Shown: positions 42,509-51,863, numbered from the stretch's first letter. The stretch is 64,000 bases of DNA from JACCTH01 sp035281645 (GCA_035281645.1 DATEDN010000080.1:1-64000), one strand, 5' to 3'. The notes: generated by a model not told the origin, from the letters alone. A program made the numbers and translations.

Positions 42509-45500
42509 GTGAGCGACACCGAGGTGCCCGGGCTCGAGCCCGCGGCGTTTGGCTCCAATTTGTGGATGGTGGACGAGATCTACCAGCGATTTCTCGAGGA
42601 TCCGGAGTCGGTCTCGGAGGCGTGGCGGGCCTACTTCAACGGCGAGGCACCCTCAGAATCGACGGTCGCCCCACCCCCGGCGGCAGAGGCGAGCCCACCG
42701 CCTCCAGCCATCCCTGAAGCGAAAACACAAACGGTCGAGCCTGTTACCTCGGCGCCTCAAACACCGGCTCCTGCCCCTGCACCAGCGCACACAGAAGCGC
42801 CGGCCAAGCCCGCCCCGGACACGGTCCTGCTGCGCGGCGCCGCGGCAGTGGTGGCCGAGCGGATGGAAGCGAGCCGTGAGCTTCCCACCGCAACGTCGGT
42901 CCGCAATGTCCCGGCGAAGTTGCTCGAGGTCAACCGCCTCATCATCAACAACCAGCTCAAGCGGCTGACTCAAGGCGGCAAGATCAGCTTTACCCATCTC
43001 ATCGGCTATGCCGTAACGCGGGCGTTCAAGGAGTTGCCGCATCTCAACGTTGCGTTCGCCGAGATCGACGGCAAGCCCCACCTCGTTCGGTACCCCCACG
43101 TCAACCTCGGCCTGGCTATCGATGTCGAGCGCAAAGATGGTTCGCGGGGTCTGGTGGTCCCCAACATCAAGGAGGCCGACACTCTCGACTTCCGCTCGTT
43201 CTGGCTCAAATACGAAGAGTTGGTCGATAAGGCTCGCTCCAATCGATTGGCGCCTGACGAATTCGCCGGGACCACGGTCACCCTCACCAATCCCGGCACC
43301 ATTGGCACCGTCCAAAGCGTTCCGCGCCTGATGCCCGATCAGGGGGTGATAGTCGGAGTCGGCGCCATCGCCTATCCCCCTGAGTTCCAGGCCGCCGACG
43401 CCGGCTTTATCGCTCGCCAAGGAATCGGCCGGGTTTTGACGCTTACTTCCACTTACGACCATCGCGTGATCCAAGGGGCGCAATCGGGGGAGTTGCTTGC
43501 CCGGGTTCACGAACTCCTCCTGGGCGAAGGTGGCTTCTATGACGAGGTTTTCGCCGCTCTCTCGATTCCTTACACACCGGCGCGGTGGGCGGTCGACGAC
43601 AACCCTCCGGTCGGGAGTCCTCGCTGGGCCGAAAAGCAGGCCAACGTCTTCAGGCTCATCAACGCCTTCCGGGTACGGGGTCACCTGATTGCCGATTTGG
43701 ACCCGCTTCGCCAGTATCCACCCCGCCTCTATTCCGAGCTCGATCCTCTTTTCTACGGGCTAACCATCTGGGACCTCGATCGCGAGTTCGCCACCGGCGG
43801 CATCGATGGTGCCCAGATGATGACTCTGGCCAAGATCCTCGCCCGACTTCGTGACGCCTACTGCCGCACGGCCGGGATCGAGTACATGCATATGCAGGAG
43901 ACCGAGCAAAAACGATGGATCCAGGAACGGTGCGAGGTGCCCCGGACCGAGCTTGACCGCGAGGAAAAGATCCGCATCCTGAGGAAGCTCAACCAAGCCG
44001 AGGCCTTCGAGAAGTTCCTCCACACCAAGTACGTCGGACACAAGCGCTTCGGCCTCGAGGGCTCGGAATCTGTCATTCCGATGCTCGACTCCCTGATATC
44101 TGCCGCGGCTTTGGACGGTCTGGAGGATGTCGTCATCGGGATGGCGCACCGCGGCCGGCTCAACATCCTCGCCAACGTCATCGGGAAGAGCTACGGCAAG
44201 ATCTTCCGCGAGTTCGAGGGGGACCTCGACCCCGAGACCACAGGCGGCTCGGGCGATGTCAAGTATCACCTGGGCGCGTCCGGCAAGTACGAGACCGCTG
44301 ACGGTTCGATCATCGGTGTCCAGCTGGTCGCCAACCCAAGCCACCTCGAGGCGGTGGATCCGGTCCTGGAAGGAGTGGTGCGGGCCAAACAGGAAAAGCG
44401 AGGCCCCAGCGGACACACGCAGGTCCTACCCGTGCTCATCCATGGGGATGCCGCGTTCGCTGGACAAGGCGTAGTGGCGGAGGTGTTCAACCTCTCTCAG
44501 CTGCGCGGCTACCGAACCGGGGGAACGGTTCACATCGTGATCAATAACCAAGTGGGCTTCACCACCTCGACCCTCGACGCCCGGTCCTCGTTCTACGCCA
44601 CCGATGTCGCCAAGACGGTGGCGGCTCCCATCATCCATGTAAACGGCGACGATCCCGAAGCGGTGGTGCGGGTGGCTCGTCTGGCTTTTGCCTTTCGCCA
44701 GGCGTTTCATCGCGACGTGGTCATCGACATGATCTGCTACCGCCGCCGCGGCCATAACGAGGGCGACGAGCCTTCGTACACCCAGCCGCTCATGTACAAG
44801 TTGATCGATCAGAAACGTCCGGTGCGCACGCTCTACCTCGAGCGCCTGGTGGCGATGGGCGAGATCTCGATGGAAGAGGGCGAAGGGCTGTTGGCCGAGT
44901 TCTCCGACCTCTTGAACAATGCGTTTCAGGAAACCAGGAATTCGGCCCCGGTTGAGCGGGCGAGCCAGGTGCGACCGATGTCCGACGAGGAGCCGGAGAC
45001 GTCGGTTGAGAGAGCCGAGCTGGTCGACATCCTCGCCTATCTGACATCCCCACCTGCCGATTTCGTCATCCATCCCAAGCTGCGCCGGGTCCTGGACGAG
45101 CGAGCCGCCACCTTCGAGAACGGAATCGTCGACTGGGGGACGGCCGAGGCTTTGGCCCTGGGCTCGCTCGCCCGACAGGGCGTCCCCGTCCGGCTGGCGG
45201 GCGAGGATTCGAGGCGAGGAACCTTCAGCCACCGCCACGCCGAATTGACTTCCTACGACACCGGGACGGAGTGGACTCCGCTCCAGCTGTTGACGGCCGG
45301 CACCACCCGGGTTCGGATCGTTGACTCACTTCTCTCCGAATTTGCGGCCGTTGGCTTCGAATACGGCTACTCGGTGGAATGGAACGATGCCTTCGTCGCC
45401 TGGGAAGCTCAGTTCGGTGACTTTGCCAACGGTGCCCAGGTGATCATCGACCAGTTCCTCGCCGCCGGGGAAGCGAAGTGGGGCCAACAGTCTGGTCTCG

Positions 45501-46147
45501 TTCTCCTTCTCCCGCACGGCTACGAGGGTCAAGGGCCCGAGCACTCGAGCGGTCGCATCGAGCGCTTCCTGGGGCTCTGCGCAGACGAGAACATGAGGGT
45601 GGTCGTTCCGTCGACGACCGCTCAGTATTTCCATTTGCTTCGCCGGCAGGCGCTGATGAGACCTCGTAAGCCGCTGATCGTCTTCACTCCGAAGTCGCTC
45701 TTGCGAACCAAGGAATCGTTCTCGCCCACTGAGGTCATGAGCAACGGCGCCTTCGAACCAGTACTCGAGGACGACGTGGCGACCAACAATGCCCGCCGCC
45801 TGGTTCTCTGCTCGGGCAAGGTGTATCACGACCTGGCCCGGTTTCGGTCCGAGGTCAAGGCCGAGGAGGTCGCCGTCGTCCGTCTCGCCCAGCTCTATCC
45901 CATTGAGGGCCGTCGCCTCGCCGATCTCGCCCGCCGCCATCCAGAGGCGGCGGTGGTCTGGTGCCAGGAAGAGCCCGAGAACATGGGGGCCTACCAGTTT
46001 CTGCATGCCCACCTCGAGGCCGCTTTTGGCCGCGAGATCACCTACGCAGGGAGGGCCCCATCCGCGTCACCCGCCACCGGGTCGGCTCGGGCCCACGCCG
46101 AGGAGCAAGAGAGGCTGGTGCGCAGAGCGATCGGCGCCTCGCAGTAA
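42509..46147 (+). CDS. kgd: Multifunctional 2-oxoglutarate decarboxylase/dehydrogenase E1-E2 (KGD)
   Basis: About 1212 residues, the actinobacterial fusion. An N-terminal recruitment segment (AFGSNLWMVDEIYQRFLEDP) is followed by a Pro/Ala-rich linker. The E2 succinyltransferase catalytic domain (about 110-330) has TYDHRVIQGAQSGE. The ThDP-dependent E1 domain (about 370-1205) has GMAHRGRLNILANV, HGDAAFAGQGVV and NNQVGFTT. There is no lipoyl domain, as usual; it borrows the lipoyl E2 of pyruvate dehydrogenase. The start is uncertain: GTG 42509 follows aggagg without spacing, and GTG 42524 is too distant. It feeds the TCA cycle. Confidence 0.95.
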   Translation: MSDTEVPGLEPAAFGSNLWMVDEIYQRFLEDPESVSEAWRAYFNGEAPSESTVAPPPAAEASPPPPAIPEAKTQTVEPVTSAPQTPAPAPAPAHTEAPAKPAPDTVLLRGAAAVVAERMEASRELPTATSVRNVPAKLLEVNRLIINNQLKRLTQGGKISFTHLIGYAVTRAFKELPHLNVAFAEIDGKPHLVRYPHVNLGLAIDVERKDGSRGLVVPNIKEADTLDFRSFWLKYEELVDKARSNRLAPDEFAGTTVTLTNPGTIGTVQSVPRLMPDQGVIVGVGAIAYPPEFQAADAGFIARQGIGRVLTLTSTYDHRVIQGAQSGELLARVHELLLGEGGFYDEVFAALSIPYTPARWAVDDNPPVGSPRWAEKQANVFRLINAFRVRGHLIADLDPLRQYPPRLYSELDPLFYGLTIWDLDREFATGGIDGAQMMTLAKILARLRDAYCRTAGIEYMHMQETEQKRWIQERCEVPRTELDREEKIRILRKLNQAEAFEKFLHTKYVGHKRFGLEGSESVIPMLDSLISAAALDGLEDVVIGMAHRGRLNILANVIGKSYGKIFREFEGDLDPETTGGSGDVKYHLGASGKYETADGSIIGVQLVANPSHLEAVDPVLEGVVRAKQEKRGPSGHTQVLPVLIHGDAAFAGQGVVAEVFNLSQLRGYRTGGTVHIVINNQVGFTTSTLDARSSFYATDVAKTVAAPIIHVNGDDPEAVVRVARLAFAFRQAFHRDVVIDMICYRRRGHNEGDEPSYTQPLMYKLIDQKRPVRTLYLERLVAMGEISMEEGEGLLAEFSDLLNNAFQETRNSAPVERASQVRPMSDEEPETSVERAELVDILAYLTSPPADFVIHPKLRRVLDERAATFENGIVDWGTAEALALGSLARQGVPVRLAGEDSRRGTFSHRHAELTSYDTGTEWTPLQLLTAGTTRVRIVDSLLSEFAAVGFEYGYSVEWNDAFVAWEAQFGDFANGAQVIIDQFLAAGEAKWGQQSGLVLLLPHGYEGQGPEHSSGRIERFLGLCADENMRVVVPSTTAQYFHLLRRQALMRPRKPLIVFTPKSLLRTKESFSPTEVMSNGAFEPVLEDDVATNNARRLVLCSGKVYHDLARFRSEVKAEEVAVVRLAQLYPIEGRRLADLARRHPEAAVVWCQEEPENMGAYQFLHAHLEAAFGREITYAGRAPSASPATGSARAHAEEQERLVRRAIGASQ

Positions 46148-46253
46148 TTCGGTAACAACCAAGGTGAGGGGGAGACTTGCCTTCCCAAAGGGAGAGTCTT
46201 CCGGCCGGGGAGTACCGGGGGATCAGCCGGAGCGATCCGGGCAACTGGAGTAA

Positions 46254-46394
46254 CTCCGGGGAGATCCGGAGGGAACGGCATCCGAGGGATTTGGAGACTC
46301 GGCGGTTGGGGCAGCCGTATCCGGAGAAATCCGGAGGGAACGGCATCCGAGGGATCTGGAGAACTCGGAAGAGAATGCCGTCCCCTCCGGATTT
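46254..46394. repeat. Direct and inverted repeats in the kgd-mutT1 gap
   Basis: A segment of about 39 bp (46264-46302) recurs at 46329-46368 with few changes. Its first 20 bases recur inverted at 46375-46394 with one mismatch, so copy 2 and the inverted part can fold into a hairpin. Smaller echoes of ccggag/ctccgg fill 46195-46260. The whole 46148-46449 gap between convergent genes has no supportable gene. Confidence 0.65.
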
Positions 46395-46449
46395 CCATTA
46401 TGGCCGGTTCCGGGGCCGACCGGACTGCGCCCGAGGGCCTATTCGGCCT

Positions 46450-47325
46450 TTAGTCGGGGGGCGGCCAATAGCGACCGCGACGAAACTCGCCGGCTCGAAC
46501 CTCAATTTCCCAGGTTGATCCCTTCTTGCATTCGAAAGCCGACTTCAGCGTCATTCCGTGGCGTGTCATCCAATCGAGCAGTGCGGGGATGACGTCGCCG
46601 TGCGAGCAGAGGATGGAGTTGGTGCCCGCCAATTCCTGGCACAAATCGCGGGCTCCCTTGAACCCCTCGCCCTCGGCGAGCTCGTCTCGTTCCTCTATCT
46701 CGATGCCGAGCTTGTCGGCCAAAGGCTCGACAGTCTGACGGCACCTCACGTAGGGGCTGGTCAGTATGCGGTCGATGGGATGGACGGCCAAGGTCCTCGC
46801 CAGGCCAAGGGCTTGCTTCTCACCGCGGCTGCTGAGGGGGCGGAGGCGGTCGTCTTTCTTCCAGTCGGAGCGACTCCCGGCAGCGGCGTGACGGACCAAG
46901 AAGAGCGACCCGGTTGACAGCTGAGCATCCGTATCCACGCCGGAGAGGACTTCTCTTTCCTTGCCATAGGTGAGCTTGTCCAGAGCCTCAGCGATTCCAA
47001 GCCACTGGAGACCGTCAACTTCGTCGTTAGGTTGGAAGTCGGTCGTTCGCAAAGCCCGCATCGCGAACCAATGGACGAGCTTTTCTCCAGCTTGCACGGG
47101 ATATCGGCTGACTCCGATGGAACCGATCAGCCGAGCTTCCACTCCGGTCTCTTCCCTCACCTCCCGTAAAGCCGTCTGGGCGGGCGTTTCACCGGGGTCG
47201 GATTTCCCCTTAGGCAGCGTCCAATCGTCATAACGCTGACGATGAATCACCAAGACCTCCGGCCCTGCCGTGCTCGGGCGCAGGACCACGCCTCCGGCAG
47301 CTATGACCAGGTCAGGCTCGGACAT
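46450..47325 (-). CDS. mutT1: Nudix hydrolase plus histidine phosphatase (MutT1-like)
   Basis: 291 residues in two domains. The Nudix domain (about 5-135) has the box GKSDPGETPAQTALREVREETGVEA (residues 40-64). The histidine phosphatase/SixA-like domain (about 140-285) has SLFLVRHAAAGSR, TSPYVRCRQT and LCSHGD, giving the catalytic His and Arg pair. In mycobacteria MutT1 of this architecture hydrolyses 8-oxo-GTP and diadenosine polyphosphates, protecting nucleic acids from oxidised nucleotides. It is convergent with kgd. Confidence 0.92.
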   Translation of the reverse strand: MSEPDLVIAAGGVVLRPSTAGPEVLVIHRQRYDDWTLPKGKSDPGETPAQTALREVREETGVEARLIGSIGVSRYPVQAGEKLVHWFAMRALRTTDFQPNDEVDGLQWLGIAEALDKLTYGKEREVLSGVDTDAQLSTGSLFLVRHAAAGSRSDWKKDDRLRPLSSRGEKQALGLARTLAVHPIDRILTSPYVRCRQTVEPLADKLGIEIEERDELAEGEGFKGARDLCQELAGTNSILCSHGDVIPALLDWMTRHGMTLKSAFECKKGSTWEIEVRAGEFRRGRYWPPPD

Positions 47326-47349
47326 CGAGGTCCCCAGCGTACGTATTCG

Positions 47350-47571
47350 TCAACGAACCGGATTATTGATGCTGGGACGATCAAGGGCGAAACCACCCTT
47401 GCGTGAGGCGGTGACCGCGGTGAGGTCCACGCTCAGTGCTCCGCAGAAGCGGCAAACGCGCCTGATGATGCCTCCACCCGCTTCGTTCCCCGGACCGAAG
47501 CGATGGCGCCCTTCGCGACAGGCCGCCAGCCCTCGCCGCCGCGAGGCGGTGTGCCGTGGAACACGTGGCAT
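47350..47571 (-). CDS. Small Cys-containing protein, uncharacterised
   Basis: 73 residues. C18-x3-H22 and C40-x2-C43 (CREGRHRF and RRVCRFCGAL) suggest a small zinc ribbon. The GPGNEAGGGIIRR segment between them is too ordered to be a shadow. The N-terminal 17 residues are basic. Family not recognised. It lies between mutT1 and the E1 gene on the same strand. Confidence 0.5.
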   Translation of the reverse strand: MPRVPRHTASRRRGLAACREGRHRFGPGNEAGGGIIRRVCRFCGALSVDLTAVTASRKGGFALDRPSINNPVR

Positions 47572-47614
47572 GGCTAGAGATTAAACGTGGGGAGAGCGGG
47601 AAAACCAGACTTAT

Positions 47615-49708
47615 CTACGAATCGAGGGCTTGGTCGATAGCGGTTGTGATACGACGCTCATTGACTAGTGCATGTTTCTCGATGGCGAACTGTGGCCATG
47701 GGGCGTCAAAACCCGTCACCCGCGAGATGGTCCCGCGAAGTGAGTAGAGACATTTCTCAGCGACAGTGGCAACCACTTCTGCTCCGACCCCGGCTGAACC
47801 CTGTGGTTCCTGGACCACGAGCAATCTCCCGGTTTTCTCCACGGAGGCGATGACCGTTTCTCGATCCCAGGGAAAGAGGGTCCTGAGGTCGATCACCTCC
47901 ACCGGACGCGAGGCTGCCGCTTTTAAGGCCGGAGGCACCATGCCTCCGTAGGTGACAAGGGTGAGTTCCGAACCCTCTTGGCGGACCCGAGCTCTCCCGA
48001 TCGGCACCTCGTACCACTCAGTGGGCACGAGCTCACGACCCGCTCGATAGAGCACCTTGGGCTCAAGGAAGATGACCGGATCGGGCGAGACGAGAGCGGA
48101 GGCGAGAAGGCCTTTGGCGTCCCAGGGAGTGGAGGGACAGATCACCACCAGCCCGGGAGCATGAACGAAGTACGCCTCGGGTGAGTCGCAATGATGTTCG
48201 TGGGCGGCGATCCCTGCCCCATTGGGGAATCTGACCACTACCGGTACGGACACGTTCCCTCTGGTGCGAAAGCGAAACCGCCCGAGATGAGACACGATCT
48301 GATCGAAGGCGGGGTAGACGAAACCATCGAACTGGATCTCGGCGACCGGGCGGGCTCCGGCCATCGCCATTCCAACCGCGCAGCCCACGATCCCGGACTC
48401 GTTAAGAGGGGTGTCGATCACTCGCTCCTCTCCAAAGCGCTCTTGCAGATTCTCCGTAATCCGGAAGACTCCGCCGGACACTCCGACATCCTCGCCGAGG
48501 ACAATCGTCTCCGAGTTCGCCTCCATGCCCTGCATGAGTGCGGCGTTGATGGCGTCGGCCATCGTCATCGATTCGGTTGGCCCGGTGGGCGTTGGATCCT
48601 GTCCAACATCCCACAACTCTCCGGGGTGGAAAGCGGTTGCAGTTTCGCCGTGTGCTGCTTGCGTTGCATGTAGTTGTTCCATCAGCAGAGGTGGAATGCG
48701 CTGATAGGCATGTCGGATGGTGTCGTCGCGGTTCGGCAGCGGACGCGCCTCGATTTCGGTGATGGCCGCGTCAACCTGGTCGGCCACCTCCATCGCCACC
48801 TTTTCTCCGACTTGAGGGTCCCAGAGACCACGATCCTCGAGGAAGTGCCGGAAGCGTTCTATCGGATCAAGTTGGCGCCATTGCTCCTCTTCCTCGACGG
48901 AGCGGTAGCGGCGGGCGTCGTCGGCGGTGGCGTGGGCGCCGAAACGATAGGTCATGGCCTCGATGAGCGTCGGCCCCTCTCCCCGGCGGGCACGTTCGAC
49001 GGCTTCGCGAGTCACCTGGTAGGTGGCGAGGACATCCATGCCGTCCACCCGTATGCCCGGAAAGCCATACGCCTCGGCCTTCTGAGCGATGGTGGCGGAG
49101 GCCGTCTGCTTTTCATAAGGCACCGAGATGGCGTACAAATTGTTGGCGCAGATAAAGACTGTGGGTGTCTTCCAGACCCCGGCAAAATTCATGCCCGAGT
49201 GGAAGTCGACCTCGGATGTGGCACCGTCTCCGAAGTAAGCCACCGCGACGTCATCCTCACCACGCAGCTTCGAGACGTAGGAGTATCCGACCGCGTGAGG
49301 AAGCTGGCTGGCGATGGGAACAGTCGTGATCCCCATCCGGTACTTGAGCACATCCCAGTCGCGATTTGGTAGTCCCCGCCAGTAGGACATGACCACATCA
49401 ATTGGCAGGCCGCGAGCGAGTTGTACTCCGTGCTCTCGATAGGACGGGAAGACAAAGTCGTTGGGGGCAAGAGCGAGAGCCGAGCCCACCTGTACCGCCT
49501 CTTGCCCTTCAAGCATCGGATAGGTACCGATCCGGCCCTGACGCTGTAGAGCCAGCATGCGGCGGTCGAACTCGCGGGACAGGACCATAAGCCTGTACAT
49601 CTCGGTCAGCAGCGATTCGGGAAACGCGAGATCGGTTTCCTTGGGCTTGCCATTGGGCGCTAGCAGCTGAAAGGTCTGGTAGTCCGCCAAGCAAGCCGAG
49701 TCTGGCAT
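47615..49708 (-). CDS. 2-oxoacid dehydrogenase E1, alpha and beta subunits fused
   Basis: 697 residues from ATG 49708 (the frame continues 90 codons upstream but conflicts with hisC). The alpha half (1 to about 350) has LEGQEAVQVGSALAL, SYREHGVQLARG and the ThDP motif GDGATSEVDFHSGMNFAGV...ICANN. The beta half (about 375-697) has DAINAALMQGMEANSETIVLGEDVG, ERVIDTPLNESGIVGCAVG and GFVYPAFDQIVSHLGR (each shown in short pieces of a longer block). It decarboxylates pyruvate or branched-chain oxoacids. No E2 or E3 gene is nearby. Separate alpha and beta genes are the norm, and a single chain is less common. Confidence 0.9.
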   Translation of the reverse strand: MPDSACLADYQTFQLLAPNGKPKETDLAFPESLLTEMYRLMVLSREFDRRMLALQRQGRIGTYPMLEGQEAVQVGSALALAPNDFVFPSYREHGVQLARGLPIDVVMSYWRGLPNRDWDVLKYRMGITTVPIASQLPHAVGYSYVSKLRGEDDVAVAYFGDGATSEVDFHSGMNFAGVWKTPTVFICANNLYAISVPYEKQTASATIAQKAEAYGFPGIRVDGMDVLATYQVTREAVERARRGEGPTLIEAMTYRFGAHATADDARRYRSVEEEEQWRQLDPIERFRHFLEDRGLWDPQVGEKVAMEVADQVDAAITEIEARPLPNRDDTIRHAYQRIPPLLMEQLHATQAAHGETATAFHPGELWDVGQDPTPTGPTESMTMADAINAALMQGMEANSETIVLGEDVGVSGGVFRITENLQERFGEERVIDTPLNESGIVGCAVGMAMAGARPVAEIQFDGFVYPAFDQIVSHLGRFRFRTRGNVSVPVVVRFPNGAGIAAHEHHCDSPEAYFVHAPGLVVICPSTPWDAKGLLASALVSPDPVIFLEPKVLYRAGRELVPTEWYEVPIGRARVRQEGSELTLVTYGGMVPPALKAAASRPVEVIDLRTLFPWDRETVIASVEKTGRLLVVQEPQGSAGVGAEVVATVAEKCLYSLRGTISRVTGFDAPWPQFAIEKHALVNERRITTAIDQALDS

Positions 49709-49732
49709 GTTTTCTGGCTTTTTGAGCCGGGC

Positions 49733-49738
49733 TAGCCT
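49733..49738 (+). promoter_or_regulatory. -10 box, leaderless hisC
   Basis: TAGCCT, six bases before GTG 49745, in a 36-bp gap to the divergent E1 gene. Confidence 0.5.
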
Positions 49739-49744
49739 CGAAAT

Positions 49745-50824
49745 GTGCCTTCGCTTCGAGCCGGTGTTGACCGACTCCCGCCGTACGTGGCCGGCCGCCC
49801 CATCGAAGAAGTTGCAGAAGAGTTCGGCTTTGATCCCAGTTCCGTCGTCAAGCTGGCCTCGAACGAGAGTCCGCTGCCTCCCTTTCCCGAAGTGGTCGAA
49901 GCCATCGCCGCCCACGCCGGCACGCTGAATCGCTATCCCGATAACGGCTGGCACGACGTGGCAAGGGCGGTGGGCCATTGGCTTGACGTGGACGAGAGGA
50001 ACCTCATGTTTGCCGGCGGGAGCTCCGAACTCCTTCGGGTTTTCGCCCTCGCAGTGGGAGGGGCGGGGACGAGCGCGGTGTACGCCTGGCCGTCGTTCAT
50101 CATCTATCGCCTGGCCTCGGTACTGGCGGGGAGCGAAACGATCGAGGTGCCCCTATCTGCAGATCACAAGCTCGACCCTGAGGGGCTGGTGAAGGCGATC
50201 AGATCTGACTCCACAATCCTCTACCTCTGTAACCCGAACAATCCGACCGGCTCGTACCTCGGTTCCGATCAGATCAAGGAAGTCATTGACCGGGTTGAGG
50301 ATTCGGTATTGGTGACCATCGATGAGGCCTATTTCGACTACGTGACCGCCCCTGATTTCGCCAGCGCCATCCCCGAAGCCCTAGCCCGGCCAAATGTGGT
50401 GGTGACGAGAACGTTTTCGAAGGTCTTCGGCCTGGCCGGCCTGCGAATCGGATATGCAATCGGCCAGGAGGCCACCCTGCTCGAACTGCGGAGAGCACAG
50501 GCCCCATTCACAGTCAGCACTCTTGGCATGGCCGCCGCCATCGAGGCCGTTCGCCATCCCAACCGGATCCGGGAGCGAGTGGAAGCCAATCAAATCGGGC
50601 GGAATCTGTTGGCGAGCGAGTTGAGCAGGCGCCAGATCGAGTACGTGCCATCACAAACCAACTTCGTCTATTTCCGCCCCACTCCGGGTGCCAATCTCGA
50701 GGAGGACTTTCTGCGGCGGGGAGTAATCGTGCGACCCTTCGGCGAGGACTGGCTCCGGGTCACGATCGGAACGCCCGAAGAGATGAATCGCTTCCTCTCG
50801 GAACTCGATTCCATTCTTGCGTAA
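49745..50824 (+). CDS. hisC: Histidinol-phosphate aminotransferase (class I/II PLP)
   Basis: 359 residues from GTG. Fold-type I aminotransferase with VVKLASNESPLPP, CNPNNPTGS (163-169), TIDEAYFDYV and the PLP lysine K226 in TRTFSKVFGLAGLRIGYA. The closing arginine region is DWLRVTIGTPEEMNRFL. HisC makes histidinol phosphate from imidazole-acetol phosphate; aromatic-aminotransferase activity is a known alternative for such proteins. No other his genes are near. The last codons (I-L-A) and TAA belong to a family B repeat. Confidence 0.9.
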   Translation: MPSLRAGVDRLPPYVAGRPIEEVAEEFGFDPSSVVKLASNESPLPPFPEVVEAIAAHAGTLNRYPDNGWHDVARAVGHWLDVDERNLMFAGGSSELLRVFALAVGGAGTSAVYAWPSFIIYRLASVLAGSETIEVPLSADHKLDPEGLVKAIRSDSTILYLCNPNNPTGSYLGSDQIKEVIDRVEDSVLVTIDEAYFDYVTAPDFASAIPEALARPNVVVTRTFSKVFGLAGLRIGYAIGQEATLLELRRAQAPFTVSTLGMAAAIEAVRHPNRIRERVEANQIGRNLLASELSRRQIEYVPSQTNFVYFRPTPGANLEEDFLRRGVIVRPFGEDWLRVTIGTPEEMNRFLSELDSILA

Positions 50825-50863
50825 ATTTGGCCGCATAAACCCGGCCGTTTTTACGCAAGAATG
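50811..50863. repeat. Family B hairpin repeat, copy 2
   Basis: The ends ccattcttgcgtaaa and tttacgcaagaatgg are exact complements. The inner part ggccg/cggcc also pairs, with mismatches between. It contains the last residues and stop of hisC on the left and lies directly before the next gene on the right. Confidence 0.8.
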
Positions 50864-50871
50864 GAGAACCG

Positions 50872-51279
50872 ATGCCGAGCCTCGAAGAGTTCTGCACCAT
50901 CACTGGAAGCCTTGCCCCGCGGATGGTCGGTAACACCCCGCAAGGGACGCGGATCGATTTCGGTTTTGAAGGAGTCGCGACCTCTCCTCATTGGGAGGGC
51001 GAGCGACCGGTGAAGGGGGTCGACTATGCCACGGTCCGCGGCGATCAGAACATGGACCTCGACATCCGGGCCACCATCGGAGAGAAACGTGAAACTGTCT
51101 CTTACCGGGGGTCGGGGGTGTCGATCGTTCTCAGCCCAACAGAGGCGCGACCCCAAGAACTTTTGACCTTTGCCACCGGCAACACCGATCTGGCCTGGCT
51201 CAACACCGCGGTGGGTGTCGGAATCGGCGGTGGCAAGGACGGCAAAATCGAGCTCACGATCTACATCGTCAAGGACTGA
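50872..51279 (+). CDS. DUF3237-like small protein
   Basis: 135 residues, probably a beta-barrel. It resembles the DUF3237 family: an N-terminal GTRIDFGFEGVATS, a middle MDLDIRATIGEKRETVSYRGSG, and a C-terminal GNTDLAWLNTAVGVGIGGG with KIELTIYIVKD. The function of the family is unknown. ATG 50872 is eight bases after a family B repeat and has no ribosome-binding site. The stop overlaps the next start (TGATG), so it is co-translated with the membrane protein that follows. Confidence 0.65.
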   Translation: MPSLEEFCTITGSLAPRMVGNTPQGTRIDFGFEGVATSPHWEGERPVKGVDYATVRGDQNMDLDIRATIGEKRETVSYRGSGVSIVLSPTEARPQELLTFATGNTDLAWLNTAVGVGIGGGKDGKIELTIYIVKD

Positions 51280-51863
51280 TGGTCGACACAATCGGCTTGC
51301 TGGCTGGCACCGGGTGGGCAGCCGGGCTCAATCTCTATCTGGCAACATTTCTCTTGGGTCTTGCCGGCCGCCTCGACTGGCTCGACGTCCCCTCGGTTTT
51401 GCAACGCACCGATGTCATGATCGTGGCGGGAGTTCTGTATGGAATCGAGTTCCTGGCCGACAAGATTCCCTTTATCGACAACGTGTGGGATGCCATCCAC
51501 ACCTTCGTGAGACCACTCGGCGCCGGCGCACTTGGTTATGTGATCGCGGGCGATTCTCCATCGATCGGAGCCGCGATTGGCGCCCTGCTCACCGGAGCGC
51601 TGGCGCTCTCGGCGCATTCCACCAAGGCCACGACCAGGGCGGCAGTGAACACTTCGCCCGAGCCGTTCTCCAACATCACCCTTTCTCTCTTCGAGGACGG
51701 CCTCGTTGCCGGGCTTCTCGCGCTGGCCATCGCTAATCCGATGGTGACGTTGGTGGTAGTGGTTGTCTTCACGATCCTCGGAATCTGGCTGGTGGTGAAG
51801 TTTTTCGGCGCCATCAAACGGATTCGGGCCCGCAGGGCTAGCGCCCCGTCCGCTCCGGGCTAG
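51279..51863 (+). CDS. DUF4126-like membrane protein
   Basis: 194 residues with four or five membrane segments. Its Gly-rich helices (GLLAGTGWAAGLNLYLATFLLG, residues 6-27) and the central GALGYVIAGDSPSIGAAIGALLTGALALSAHSTKATTRAAVN region match the DUF4126 family. The function is unknown. The C-terminus is a long helix and a basic tail. Start and stop overlap the previous gene by 1 nt. Its 3' end overlaps the enoyl-CoA hydratase gene head-on by 26 nt. Confidence 0.75.
   Translation: MVDTIGLLAGTGWAAGLNLYLATFLLGLAGRLDWLDVPSVLQRTDVMIVAGVLYGIEFLADKIPFIDNVWDAIHTFVRPLGAGALGYVIAGDSPSIGAAIGALLTGALALSAHSTKATTRAAVNTSPEPFSNITLSLFEDGLVAGLLALAIANPMVTLVVVVVFTILGIWLVVKFFGAIKRIRARRASAPSAPG

Noticed and set aside
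46200..46400. Minus-strand Pro/Arg-rich frames in the kgd-mutT1 gap
   Set aside because: They are translations of the ccggag/ctccgg repeats in several frames at once, with no start signals.
49709..49978. 90-codon extension of the fused E1
   Set aside because: It overlaps the divergent hisC coding region, and its sequence is antisense to hisC.
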